DNA of 64,000 nt from JBGAPH01 sp046349955 (GTDB lineage: Bacteria > Planctomycetota > Planctomycetia > Pirellulales > JBGAPH01). The stretch spans positions 62,001 through 126,000 of the forward strand of contig JAXMBI010000015.1 of NCBI GenBank assembly GCA_046349955.1. Direction: 5' to 3'. Shown here in pieces: positions 54,572-63,039 of this stretch. How positions within the stretch are numbered: the first letter of the stretch is position 1; each line of letters starts with the position of its first letter. A program made the position numbers and the translations under genes. The notes beneath the pieces are model-generated. The model was not told the DNA's origin. It saw only the letters and a list, made by a program, of their open reading frames with translations, and did not search any database.

Positions 54572-56248
54572 ATGGCTGTGTTGCAGGCTTACGATGGAAT
54601 TCGCCCCGGCCGGCGCTACACGCTGCGCAAGGAGCGGTCGATCTTGGGCCGCCATCCCGATTGCGACGTCGTGCTCGAGGCAGGCGCCGTCAGCCGCCAG
54701 CACGCGCAGATCTTGCATCTGGGCAGTGATTTCTACGTCGAAGACCTCGGCAGCCGCAACGGCACCTTCGTCAATGGCGACCTGATCCAGGGCCGCCACA
54801 AGCTGGAGCCGGGCGACGAGGTGAAGATTTGCGAGCTGCTCTTCAGCTTCGAAGACGAGGACGCCCCCTCCCGACCCCCTCGCTCGACGACGCGCTCCAC
54901 GATCCACCTGCCGCTCGTGATGGAGGAAGACCTGGGGATCACCCCCTCGTCGATCGTCTCGAAGCTCGACGTTTCCAGTCAGTCGGGCATGCGGGTGGCG
55001 GCCAACCCCCAGGTCAAACTGCAGGCGCTGCTCGAAATCACGCAGAACTTGGGTCGGGCGCTCGCGCTCGACGACGTGCTCCCCAAGGTGCTCGAGGCGC
55101 TGTTCAAAATCTTCGTGCAGGCCGACCGCGGCTTCGTGGCGATCAAGAACGACGCCGGCGTGCTCGTGCCCAAGGCGGTGAAGTATCGCCGCGGCGGCTC
55201 CGACGACACGATCCGCATCAGCCGCACGATCGTGAACCAGGCCATGGAGTCGCGCGAGGCCATTCTCTCGGCCGACGCGTCGAACGACAGCCGGTTCGAC
55301 ATGAGCCAGAGCATCGTCGACTTCCGCATCCGCTCGCTGATGTGCGTGCCGCTGCTCTCGTCCGACGGTACGGCGCTGGGCGTGATTCAGGTCGACACGC
55401 TCGATCAGCGGGCCCGCTTCCAGAACGACGATCTCGAGGTGCTGGCCAGCGTCGCCTCGCAGGCGGCGGTGGCCGTCGAGAATGCCCAGTTGCACGACCT
55501 GGCCTTGCAGCAGCAGGCCATGGAGCGCGATCTGGAACTTGCCCATAAGGTGCAGCAGGGGCTGCTGCCTCTGGCGGCGCCCACGATCAGCGGCTACGAG
55601 TTCTTCGACTTCTACGAGCCGGCCTACCAGGTGGGGGGCGACTACTTCGACTATGTCGAGCTGCCCGGCGGCCGCTTCGGCGTGATCTTGGCCGACGTGT
55701 CGGGCAAGGGAGTGGCCGCGGCGCTGCTCATGGCCAAGCTCTCGGGCGAGATGCGTTATGCTCTGGCCAGCGAAGCGACGCCCGCGGCAGCCGTGCAGCG
55801 CGTGAACGCCGCCTTTAGCCACAGCCGCTGGGAAGACCGCTTCGTCACGCTCGTGCTCGTGATCGTCGATCCGCAGGGGCATAAGCTGACCGTGGTCAAC
55901 GCGGGGCACATGCCCCCCTTGGTGCGGCGGGCCGATGGCCGGGTCGAAGAGTTGGGCGCTAGCATCGCCGGTGTGCCGATGGGGGTCGACTCGACCTTCG
56001 CCTACGAACAAGCCTGCGCGGATCTCACCACTGGGGACCTGGTGGTGATGTTCACCGACGGCATCAGCGAGGCCATGAACGGCAAGGGGGAGCTGTACGG
56101 CATCGAGCGGCTTCGCAAGCGGCTGCAAACGCCCAGCAACGGCGTGGCGCAGTACGCCCGCGGGCTGCTGGACGACGTGAAGCGCTTCGTGGGAGACCGC
56201 GATCAGAGCGACGATATCTGCCTGACCTGCTTCGTGCGGCTGGCGTAG
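54572..56248 (+). CDS. FHA - GAF - PP2C (SpoIIE-type) phosphatase
   Basis: 558 residues from ATG 54572. The FHA domain (residues about 8-95) has SILGRHPDCDVVLEAGAVSR, QHAQILHL and YVEDLGSRNGTFVNG, the phosphothreonine-binding loops. A GAF domain follows (about 155-320; LGRALALDDVLPKVLEALFK ... LGVIQVDTLDQRARFQNDDL). The PP2C/SpoIIE domain is about 335-555: LELAHKVQQGLLP, GGDYFDYVELPGGRFGVILA DVSGKGVAAAL and LVVMFTDGISEAMNGKGELY, with the metal Asp residues. It dephosphorylates Ser/Thr, probably in response to a phosphoprotein and a small-molecule signal. A kinase is encoded about 5 kb away. Confidence 0.92.
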   Translation: MAVLQAYDGIRPGRRYTLRKERSILGRHPDCDVVLEAGAVSRQHAQILHLGSDFYVEDLGSRNGTFVNGDLIQGRHKLEPGDEVKICELLFSFEDEDAPSRPPRSTTRSTIHLPLVMEEDLGITPSSIVSKLDVSSQSGMRVAANPQVKLQALLEITQNLGRALALDDVLPKVLEALFKIFVQADRGFVAIKNDAGVLVPKAVKYRRGGSDDTIRISRTIVNQAMESREAILSADASNDSRFDMSQSIVDFRIRSLMCVPLLSSDGTALGVIQVDTLDQRARFQNDDLEVLASVASQAAVAVENAQLHDLALQQQAMERDLELAHKVQQGLLPLAAPTISGYEFFDFYEPAYQVGGDYFDYVELPGGRFGVILADVSGKGVAAALLMAKLSGEMRYALASEATPAAAVQRVNAAFSHSRWEDRFVTLVLVIVDPQGHKLTVVNAGHMPPLVRRADGRVEELGASIAGVPMGVDSTFAYEQACADLTTGDLVVMFTDGISEAMNGKGELYGIERLRKRLQTPSNGVAQYARGLLDDVKRFVGDRDQSDDICLTCFVRLA

Positions 56249-56481
56249 GCGAACTGGGCAACCTTGCTTAAGACGCAGGTTGCAATTCTTACAAGCGGAA
56301 GCCCCCGCGTGGGCCGGGGTGAAGTCGCGTCTTCGTCCGTTAAGGCGTGCATCGGCTTAATCTTGCGGCTTGCTAGCAACGCCGCGGTCGCCATCGTCGG
56401 CACGCCATGTGCCGATGCCCTTGGGATCGTTGGCCTGGAGCAGAGCGGGCCTTTCAATCAGGGGTGCTCAGGAGGCCTGCG

Positions 56482-56688
56482 ATGGATCGCCGCGCGACGA
56501 TGCTGTGGATGGGGGAACTGCTCGATCACGTGCGGGCGTGCCACGAGTCGCTCGAAGAGGCTGATCCGCGGCGCGCGGCACGGCTGGCCGAGGCGATCGA
56601 GCGCGATCTGGCCGACCTACGGTCGCTGTGCCAGTCTCTAGGAGCCGGCTGTGACACGGCGCCCGCCGCTTGCGAACGGGCCGCTTAG
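56482..56688 (+). CDS. 68-residue conserved-looking small protein
   Basis: Starts at ATG 56482 with AGGAGG seven bases before it and ends at TAG. Composition is helical and acidic (MLWMGELLDHVRACHESLEE, AARLAEAIERDLADLRSLCQ), with several cysteines (CHESL, LCQSL, GCDTA, ACERA). Such short helical proteins occur near housekeeping genes in planctomycetes; function unknown. It precedes folC by about 150 bases on the same strand. Confidence 0.65.
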   Translation: MDRRATMLWMGELLDHVRACHESLEEADPRRAARLAEAIERDLADLRSLCQSLGAGCDTAPAACERAA

Positions 56689-56837
56689 GCAGTTTACGGT
56701 CCGCGTCCTGCGTGTCATATTCTGCTGGTCCCGACGCGGCCCGTCGAGCCGGATTCGACCCAGCGGCTCGACGGCGCCGGGCCCAGTTCTGTGCTGCTGT
56801 TTGCCCCCACCCGTTCTCGCGTTCGCGTCCGCCGCCG

Positions 56838-58208
56838 ATGCCCCTGCACACCCCTTGGGACTACGAGCGGGCACTCGCCTTTCTAGTCGGCCGGATCGAC
56901 TACGAACGCTGGGGCTCGGCGCCCTTTAGCGATCCAGGCTTCAAGCTCGACCGCATGCGGGCCTTGCTCGATCGTCTGGGCAACCCCGACCGCGGCCTGC
57001 CGATCGTGCATATCGCTGGGACGAAGGGGAAGGGCTCCACGGCCGCCATGATTGCCGGGGCCCTAACGGCGGCTGGCTACAGAACGGGCGCGTTCACTTC
57101 GCCTCATCTCGAACGGATCGAGGAGCGCGTGTCGCTCGACGGCCAGCCGATCGCCGCCGAGCGGTTCGCCGAGTTAGTTGGCGAGTTGGCTGCGATCGCC
57201 GAGGCCATGGACGCCGAAGCGGGCGACGGCCAGGGCCCCACTTACTTCGAACTCACGGCGGCGCTGGCCCTGCTCCACTTTCGCCGCGAAGGAGCTGATT
57301 GGGCCGTGCTCGAGGTGGGCATGGGAGGCCGGCTCGACTGCACGAACGTGTGCCTGCCGCGCGTCAGCGTGATCACCAGCATCAGCTTCGACCACATGAA
57401 GCAGCTCGGGAATACGCTGGCCCTGATTGCCCGCGAGAAGGCCGGCATCATCAAGCCCGGTGTGCCCGTGGTCAGCGGGGTGACGTTGCCGGAGCCGCGC
57501 GACGTCATCCGCGAAGTCTCCGCGCAGCGCGGCAGCCCACTGTGCGAACTCGACCGCGACTTCCGCTACGAGCAAAGGCAGGCGGATGATCCCCTGGCGC
57601 CGGGAGCCATCGATTTTCGACCGACAACGGGCGAGGCGTTGCACGACGTGCAGTTGGGTCTGGCTGGCGCCCACCAGGGGGCGAACGCCGCGGTGGCCCT
57701 GGCGACGCTCGCCGAGCTGCGGCGACAGGGTTGGGAGCTGCCGGAGCCCAAAGTACGTGCCGGTCTGGCGGCTGCGCGCAGCGCTGCCCGCATCGAGGTG
57801 GTAGGGCGGCGGCCCTGGGTGGTCTTGGATGTGGCGCACAACGTGGCCTCGGCGCAAGCGCTGGCGGAGTGTCTTGGCCGAGTCCAAGTGGAGGGGGAGC
57901 GAATCTTGGTGCTCGGCGTGGCGCGCGACAAAGACGTCGAAGGGATGCTGCGGGCACTCGCGCCCGCGTTCGACAGGCTGCTCGCCACGCGTTTCGTATC
58001 GAACCCGCGCAGCCTCGAGGCCGCGGCGCTCGCCGAGATGGGGCGAGCCGCCGGCTTTGAGCGCGTGGAATCCGCCGCCGACCCGGCGGCAGCTTGGCAG
58101 CGCGTTCGCGAACTGGCGACTGCGGACGACCTCGTCTGCGTGGCTGGCTCGTTCTTTCTCGCCGGCGAGATGCGGCCGCTTGTCGCCCGGCAGCCGCTCA
58201 GCGCGTAG
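56838..58208 (+). CDS. folC: folylpolyglutamate synthase / dihydrofolate synthase
   Basis: 456 residues from ATG 56838. Mur-ligase-type ATP site IVHIAGTKGKGSTAAMIAGA, then TGAFTSPHLERIEERVSLDG, LEVGMGGRLDCTNVCLPRVS (metal/nucleotide), DHMKQLGNTLALIAREKAGI, and the folate-type VVLDVAHNVASAQALAECL and VLGVARDKDVEGMLRALAP in the C-domain. It joins glutamate to folate or dihydropteroate. The frame is open upstream of 56838 without homology, so the internal ATG is the start. Soluble. No folP is adjacent. Confidence 0.95.
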   Translation: MPLHTPWDYERALAFLVGRIDYERWGSAPFSDPGFKLDRMRALLDRLGNPDRGLPIVHIAGTKGKGSTAAMIAGALTAAGYRTGAFTSPHLERIEERVSLDGQPIAAERFAELVGELAAIAEAMDAEAGDGQGPTYFELTAALALLHFRREGADWAVLEVGMGGRLDCTNVCLPRVSVITSISFDHMKQLGNTLALIAREKAGIIKPGVPVVSGVTLPEPRDVIREVSAQRGSPLCELDRDFRYEQRQADDPLAPGAIDFRPTTGEALHDVQLGLAGAHQGANAAVALATLAELRRQGWELPEPKVRAGLAAARSAARIEVVGRRPWVVLDVAHNVASAQALAECLGRVQVEGERILVLGVARDKDVEGMLRALAPAFDRLLATRFVSNPRSLEAAALAEMGRAAGFERVESAADPAAAWQRVRELATADDLVCVAGSFFLAGEMRPLVARQPLSA

Positions 58209-58238
58209 CACTCGAGAACACGCGCGCTTCGGCTCGTT

Positions 58239-59252
58239 CTACGAGGCGTTCGCGCCCCCAACCCGGCGCCGTTCCGCGACCACGTAGTCGAGCAGCTCGC
58301 GGGCTAGCGGGCTTTCGAGCTTTACGAGGCTCGGATCGAGCGGATCGCGCTGCCACTGCAGCCGCAGAACGTCGCCGCTGGGGGCGAAGGCCGGGCCCAG
58401 GCCGCTGAAGAAGAAGCCGGCGGCCTCGAGCTGATCACAAAGCTCCGGGGCCGCTTGGTCGGCCAGCGGCAGCTCGACGAACAGCGTTTCGAGTCCCGCA
58501 GCGATCAGTCGCTCGCGCTGCTGGACCACTTGCCGCGTCGCATCGGGGCCGATACGGCGCACGCGCACGATGGTTCGTCCCAGATCGCTGCGCTCTTGGC
58601 AGTCGAGTTCCGTATCCCCGGTCGCAGCGGACGCCGGCCGCTCCGCGATCGGCCTTTCGAGCTGGGCCCAGATTCGCCGGCACCACTCCGCATGCCTCGG
58701 CGGCAAACTGACCGGCTGTGGCGGCGGCGAGCCCAGGAATTTGAAGTACACCACCTCGCTCATCCGCTGCGGCAGAGCCTCAGGCAGGTTGTGAAACGAG
58801 GCGGGCGACCAGCCCAAGCTAAGGGCCGTGGGAAACTCGCCGAACCGCCCCACCACGCGCTGCGAGAAGACGTGGTTGGTCACCACGTTGCCGAACAGGC
58901 CGGTGAGTTGCAGCCGCTGGGCCTCAGCCTCGAGCAGCTCGCGCATTTCCTCCATGAGCTGATGATGCCGGTGCTCGGGGAGCACCAGGGCTTCCCCAGT
59001 CTCGGCCAGCGGCCCCAGTTCCGGGCGTTCGAGGGCATAGTGCCCCACGACCTGCCCGAGCGCGTCGAGCGCGACCACGGAGACGAGCTCGAGCGTCTCG
59101 TTGAGCCTGACGATTTCTTCAGGCCGGTAGAGCTCTGGGTGAACGTAGGTGGCCCCGTAGATCTCGCGGACGCAGTCGGCCACGCCCTGGGCGTCGGCGG
59201 GGCAGAGGCGGCGGATCGTGTAGGTCGGGGGGGCCAACAGGTCGCTTGCCAT
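58239..59252 (-). CDS. GNAT-like protein
   Basis: 337 residues from ATG 59250-59252. The N-terminal ~165 residues have GNAT features (YTIRRLCPADAQGVADCVRE, VSVVALDALGQVVGHYAL, LVLPEHRHHQLMEEMRELLE). The rest (LPQRMSEVVYFKFLGSPPPQ ... LFVELPLADQAAPELCDQLE, AAGFFFSGLGPAFAP) may be a second degenerate acetyltransferase half. The reaction is unknown. Minus strand, convergent with folC: the 3' ends are 30 bases apart. Confidence 0.65.
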   Translation of the reverse strand: MASDLLAPPTYTIRRLCPADAQGVADCVREIYGATYVHPELYRPEEIVRLNETLELVSVVALDALGQVVGHYALERPELGPLAETGEALVLPEHRHHQLMEEMRELLEAEAQRLQLTGLFGNVVTNHVFSQRVVGRFGEFPTALSLGWSPASFHNLPEALPQRMSEVVYFKFLGSPPPQPVSLPPRHAEWCRRIWAQLERPIAERPASAATGDTELDCQERSDLGRTIVRVRRIGPDATRQVVQQRERLIAAGLETLFVELPLADQAAPELCDQLEAAGFFFSGLGPAFAPSGDVLRLQWQRDPLDPSLVKLESPLARELLDYVVAERRRVGGANAS

Positions 59253-59558
59253 GAGGAAGGTCTGCGGAGAACCGGGGGCGGACGGAAATCGTATCACAAG
59301 CGTAGCAGCAAGTTGCGCCGGCGGCTCGCCGCTGAAAAGAAGATAGCATGCGAACCATTCTGGCTTGAAAGGCCGTCAGGTTCGTGCCGTTCAGGGCCGT
59401 TTTTTCTTGATCCAACGGGCCGCTTCGGATAGCTTACAGACATCTCCGGGGCTTTTGTCCGACCCCACTCGAACACGCGCCTCGGTGACACCTCGGGCCG
59501 CTCTGGAACGCCACTCCGGAGCGGCCTTTTTTCGTTTGCTGGCGCCGCCGCCCGCTCC
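59253..59558. other. intergenic with an orphan terminator
   Basis: About 305 bases between two minus-strand genes. No protein gene is supported, but a rho-independent terminator for the plus strand lies at 59495-59532 with no plus-strand gene before it, so a small RNA may be encoded somewhere in 59300-59532. Confidence 0.5.
59495..59532 (+). terminator. rho-independent terminator (plus strand)
   Basis: The stem GGCCGCTC (59496-59503) pairs with GAGCGGCC (59519-59526), followed by a T-run at 59527-59532. It faces the plus strand while the flanking genes are on the minus strand. Confidence 0.8.
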
Positions 59559-59939
59559 CTAGCTCAACACTTCCACCACAAAGCCCCCCGGCGCCGTCAC
59601 GTAGTACGTCCAGGCGTGGCTCCGTTGGGGCGGCGGCACGTCGAGGCCATCGGCCCGCATGCGGCGGTTCAGCTCGTTGACGTGCTCGTCGCTCGGCTGG
59701 ATGAAGCCGATGTGGAACGTGGCCGGGTATTCCACCGGCGCTCCCTTGGGCGACTTCATCAGCGTGAGCACCAGCCCGGCGTCGTCGAACAGCACAGCGA
59801 AGTTGCGGTTCTCGTTGTCCCCTGCCAGGCTCTCGCCAGTGTGAGGGTTCGTCGAGCTCTGCAGGCCGAAGTACTTTTCCAGGAACTGCCGCGCGGCCGC
59901 TACATCGGAAACGGTGAGGTTCACGTGGTTTAGCTTCAT
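59559..59939 (-). CDS. VOC / glyoxalase-fold protein
   Basis: 126 residues from ATG 59937-59939. The vicinal-oxygen-chelate pattern is clear: MKLNHVNLTVSDVAAARQFL, EKYFGLQ, NFAVLFDDAGLVLTLMKS, YPATFHIGFIQPSDEHV and HAWTYYVTAPGGFVVEVLS, with His, His and Glu at metal-ligand positions. These enzymes act as glyoxalases, dioxygenases or resistance proteins; the exact job is not evident. The start is the first ATG that fits the fold. Adjacent genes give no hint. Confidence 0.82.
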   Translation of the reverse strand: MKLNHVNLTVSDVAAARQFLEKYFGLQSSTNPHTGESLAGDNENRNFAVLFDDAGLVLTLMKSPKGAPVEYPATFHIGFIQPSDEHVNELNRRMRADGLDVPPPQRSHAWTYYVTAPGGFVVEVLS

Positions 59940-60002
59940 GGCGACGGCTCCAAGGGAGGGCGGGCACAAGCGACCGGTCGGCGAATCCACGTGAGGGTAG
60001 CT

Positions 60003-60209
60003 CTAGCGCGGGGCTTGCTTGGCGGCCTCCGGCGCAGCCGGCTGCTCGGGCGCCTCGTGCCGGCGGTCGTACTCCTCCATCAGTATGTGCGGGCACTCTT
60101 CCTGCACGCCGCACTGCGTGCAGACGATCCGGACGAGTTCGGGGCCGGAAATCCGCAGTTGGTTCTGCTGGCACAGGTCGAACAAATGTTTGAGGTGGAT
60201 GCAAGCCAT
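60003..60209 (-). CDS. 68-residue CxxC protein
   Basis: MACIHLKHLFDLCQQNQLRI, then IVCTQCGVQEECPHILMEEY. The CxxC and following C make a small zinc-ribbon-like or redox pattern. This kind of short protein with a leading ACIHL recurs in planctomycetes. Function unknown. It is divergent from def (60395) and lies 63 bases upstream of the VOC gene. Confidence 0.7.
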   Translation of the reverse strand: MACIHLKHLFDLCQQNQLRISGPELVRIVCTQCGVQEECPHILMEEYDRRHEAPEQPAAPEAAKQAPR

Positions 60210-60394
60210 GGCAGGGCTGTTGGGAGAGGGCCAAGGGGTGGGAACGCCTGCATTATATCGCCGCTTTAGCCGCGGCTCGCAGGGAAAACTACTCGCCGCC
60301 CCCAGGCCGGAGCATTGCGAGTCGAGTCCGGCCGAGGGGACCGCTATAATTGGGGTAGGTGAAGTCTCGCCCTTGAAGCCAGGAGCCGTTTGCG

Positions 60395-60976
60395 TTGCAG
60401 ATCATTCACTATCCGCACCCCACCTTGCGCCATATCTCCAAGCCGCTGAAGCGGGTCGACGCCGAGTTGCACAAAATGGTGCGCGAGATGTTCGACCTGA
60501 TGTACCAGGCCAAGGGCGTTGGCCTCGCGGCAAACCAGGTGGATCTGCCGTATCGCCTGTTCGTGGCCAACCTGCAGTCCGATCCCCAGGCCCGCGACGA
60601 AGAGCACGTGTTCATCAATCCTGTGATCCGCGGCCGCAAGGGCATGGCCGAGGCGGAAGAGGGCTGCTTGAGCCTTCCCGGCGTCTACGAAACGGTGCGG
60701 CGCCCTGAAACGGTGACGATCAACGCCTACACGCTGGCCGGGCAGGAAGTCGACTGGGAACTGAGCGGTCTGTTCGCCCGCGTGGTCCAGCACGAAACCG
60801 ACCATCTCGACGGCGTGCTGTTCATCGACCGCCTTCCTCCCACCAAGCAGGCTGACGTGCGCGGGCCGCTCGACGAGTTCGAGTCGGTGTACGCCAGCCG
60901 CCGTGACCTGGGCGAAATGCTCTCCCCCGAAGCCAATGCGGCTCGCCTGAGCGAGTTGGAACGCCAGCGGACCTAA
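60395..60976 (+). CDS. def: peptide deformylase
   Basis: 193 residues. All three deformylase motifs are present: GVGLAANQV (residues 42-50), EEGCLSLPG (metal Cys) and QHETDHLDGVLF (HExxH with catalytic Glu). It removes the N-formyl group from nascent proteins. The TTG at 60395 is taken as the start: AGGAG lies nine bases before it, and MQIIHYPHPTLRHISKPL matches the family N-terminus. No fmt gene follows. The C-terminus has a longer tail (DEFESVYASRRDLGEML) than in E. coli. Confidence 0.95.
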   Translation: MQIIHYPHPTLRHISKPLKRVDAELHKMVREMFDLMYQAKGVGLAANQVDLPYRLFVANLQSDPQARDEEHVFINPVIRGRKGMAEAEEGCLSLPGVYETVRRPETVTINAYTLAGQEVDWELSGLFARVVQHETDHLDGVLFIDRLPPTKQADVRGPLDEFESVYASRRDLGEMLSPEANAARLSELERQRT

Positions 60977-61331
60977 GGGCCGGTTTTTTTGGGGAATAAA
61001 ACGGCCGCGAACCGCGTCTAAGACAACGGCCGGCCCGTTCTGGCATTCCGGATCGGCCTTCAGCCCGCTGGCAAGCTTTGGCGAGATTGCCCGCGGGTTT
61101 TTCGCGCGCTGACGGTTTCGTAACCCATGAGGAGGGTAGCAGTTTCGCCACGGCCAAGCATACTTGGCCTGGCACGCAAACGACCCCTCGCTGGTCGGCC
61201 AGCCCGCTGCAGAATGCCACAGCGGGCTTTTTTCTTGCGCTTGTCGGAGGGCTTGGCTTGCAAGGAAGGGCAGAATTGCGAACCAAAAAGTGGCTCTGCC
61301 GCGCGCGAACGCGCAGCAGCGCCACTTCCAG
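60977..61331. other. intergenic with a strong plus-strand terminator
   Basis: About 355 bases between def and a convergent gene. No protein gene is supported. It includes a perfect small hairpin GGCCAAG-CATA-CTTGGCC near 61153 and the terminator at 61201-61233. The distance from def (225 bases) is long for its own terminator, so a non-coding RNA is possible. Confidence 0.55.
61201..61233 (+). terminator. rho-independent terminator (plus strand)
   Basis: Stem AGCCCGCTG (61201-61209) with CAGCGGGCT (61220-61228), then a T-run to 61233. It could serve def or an RNA encoded between. Confidence 0.88.
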
Positions 61332-62024
61332 CTATCGCCGCGATTCGCTAATGGGGCGAGGGGCGGTGCGGTCCATGGCCGCGGTTGGGTCGGCAGGTTC
61401 GGCCGACGTCGCTCGCCCCCGCGGCGCGGCAGGCTCGCGTGCCAATGCCCGTGAGGAAGGGCGCGGGGCAGCACCGCCCGGCGTTTCCACCTCGTCCGAC
61501 AAATCCATGGCGAACGCCGCTCCCATCGCCGGCTGCACCTGCCCGCCATAGCTCCGCAGGATCTCGAACGCCTCCTCGAAGCGGCCCCCGGCGCGCACCG
61601 TCACCAGGTGACGTCCGGAGCGAAACGCCTCGTCGTAGTACTGGGCCTCGTCGTCTGGAACTCCCATGCCGATGAGCGCGCCGAGCACTCCTCCCGCAGC
61701 CGCGCCTGCGGCGGCGCTGGCCACCACGCTCGCGAGAAAGCCGCCGGCGATGACCGGCCCGATCGCTGGCAAGAGCCCCGCGGCGATGCCCAAGGCCCAG
61801 AGGCCGCCGGCCCCGGCGCCTGCGACCAACCCGGTGACTGCGCCCTCGCCGGCTTTCGAGGCGCTGTCGCCCGGCGTCGGCAGCCGACGTCCGGCCGCGT
61901 CGTGCGCTAAGAAGCCAATTTCATCGTGGTGGAACCCTGACAGTTGCAGCGCCGCTACGGCTTGCTGCGCGTCATGCACGTCGTTGAAGACCGCGGTGGC
62001 CACCGTCCGCATTGGGGCGTTCAT
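61332..62024 (-). CDS. general stress protein-like (glycine-zipper) protein
   Basis: 230 residues from ATG 62022-62024, with GGAGG six to seven bases upstream. The N-terminal domain TVATAVFNDVHDAQQAVAAL, QLSGFHHDEIGFLAHDA matches the general-stress-17M-like domain. A glycine-zipper/membrane region follows (LVAGAGAGGLWALGIAAGLL, GGFLASVVASAAAGAAAG). The tail is basic and disordered. Such proteins are often induced by salt or heat, with no known activity. Confidence 0.8.
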   Translation of the reverse strand: MNAPMRTVATAVFNDVHDAQQAVAALQLSGFHHDEIGFLAHDAAGRRLPTPGDSASKAGEGAVTGLVAGAGAGGLWALGIAAGLLPAIGPVIAGGFLASVVASAAAGAAAGGVLGALIGMGVPDDEAQYYDEAFRSGRHLVTVRAGGRFEEAFEILRSYGGQVQPAMGAAFAMDLSDEVETPGGAAPRPSSRALAREPAAPRGRATSAEPADPTAAMDRTAPRPISESRR

Positions 62025-62140
62025 GATTTTCCTCCCGTGCTCTCTCTTGTTTGGATGTCGTGGCATAGGCTTCTGGCCTATGCCATGAACCCCCTGCAAG
62101 AGAGTAGATTTGCAACAACAGTGCCAAGCGCGCGGGCAAA

Positions 62141-62824
62141 CTAGCCGGATTCCGCGGAATCCGTGAAGCTCGCCTGCGCCTCGAGCGCTTTGCGCAGCCG
62201 CAGGAGATACTCCCGGCGAGGGATTTCCTGGGCGCCAAACTGCGCGGTGTGCGGGGTGAGTTGCTGGATGTCGAAGAGCTGATAGCCGCGCGCTCGCAAG
62301 TGCGCCACCAAGGTTACGAGCGCCGCCTTCGAGGCGTCGCGCTCGTGGTGAAACATCGATTCCCCGGAAAACAAGCCGCCAACGGCCACGCCATAGAGTC
62401 CGCCCACGAGCGCGCCGGCGCGCCACACTTCAACGCTGTGGGCCCAGCCGGCGCGGTGCAGTGCGAGGTACGCCTCGCTCAAGGCCGGCGTGATCCAGGT
62501 CGCGTTCTTTCTCGTTCCGGTGCTGGCGCACGCCGCGATGACCTGCGGAAACGCGCGGTTCAGGCTGGTTTCGAAACGCCCGCTGCGCAGCGTTCGCTCC
62601 AGACGGCGCGGCACGTGAAAGCCCTCGAGCTCGATCACGGCCCGCGGGTCGGGCGACCACCAGGCCACCCGGTTGGGATCGTCGGTGAAGGGCCAGGGAA
62701 AGATGCCGTGCCGATAGGCGTCGACGAGGCGCTCGGTCGTCATGCGGCCGCCAATCATCAACAGGCCGTCGCGATCGCCCTGCTCCGCCGGGGGGAAGAA
62801 TTGGGAGCGAGGGAGCAAGGGCAT
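62141..62824 (-). CDS. aat: leucyl/phenylalanyl-tRNA--protein transferase
   Basis: 227 residues from ATG 62822-62824. Characteristic segments are RSQFFPPAEQGDRDGLLMIG, RLVDAYRHGIFPWPF, WWSPDPRAVIELEGFHVPRR, WAHSVEVWRAGALVGGLYGV and FDIQQLTPHTAQFGAQEIPR. It attaches Leu or Phe to N-terminal Arg or Lys, making N-degrons for ClpS. The frame can also start at a GTG eight codons upstream. ClpS is encoded at 25553-25894. Confidence 0.95.
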   Translation of the reverse strand: MPLLPRSQFFPPAEQGDRDGLLMIGGRMTTERLVDAYRHGIFPWPFTDDPNRVAWWSPDPRAVIELEGFHVPRRLERTLRSGRFETSLNRAFPQVIAACASTGTRKNATWITPALSEAYLALHRAGWAHSVEVWRAGALVGGLYGVAVGGLFSGESMFHHERDASKAALVTLVAHLRARGYQLFDIQQLTPHTAQFGAQEIPRREYLLRLRKALEAQASFTDSAESG

Positions 62825-63039
62825 GATCGGGAAGGGGGAGCGGGCCACAGGGAATCGACCGCAATTAGTTTCGCACAGCCGCCGCCCGGCTGGCGAGGGC
62901 CTCGGCGAGCATCCTCTTGATGCGCGCCGCCGCTGGCGGATTCGCCAACCGTCCCCCGCGTTGAATCTCCCCCTCCCGCGGCCTATGCTCCGATATCCGG
63001 GGCATTTTGCGCCGGTCCTCTCCTGGGAGCCGTGAACTC

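Noticed and set aside
61078..61551. 157-residue plus-strand frame after def
   Set aside because: It crosses a strong terminator and is antisense to the stress-protein gene at its end.
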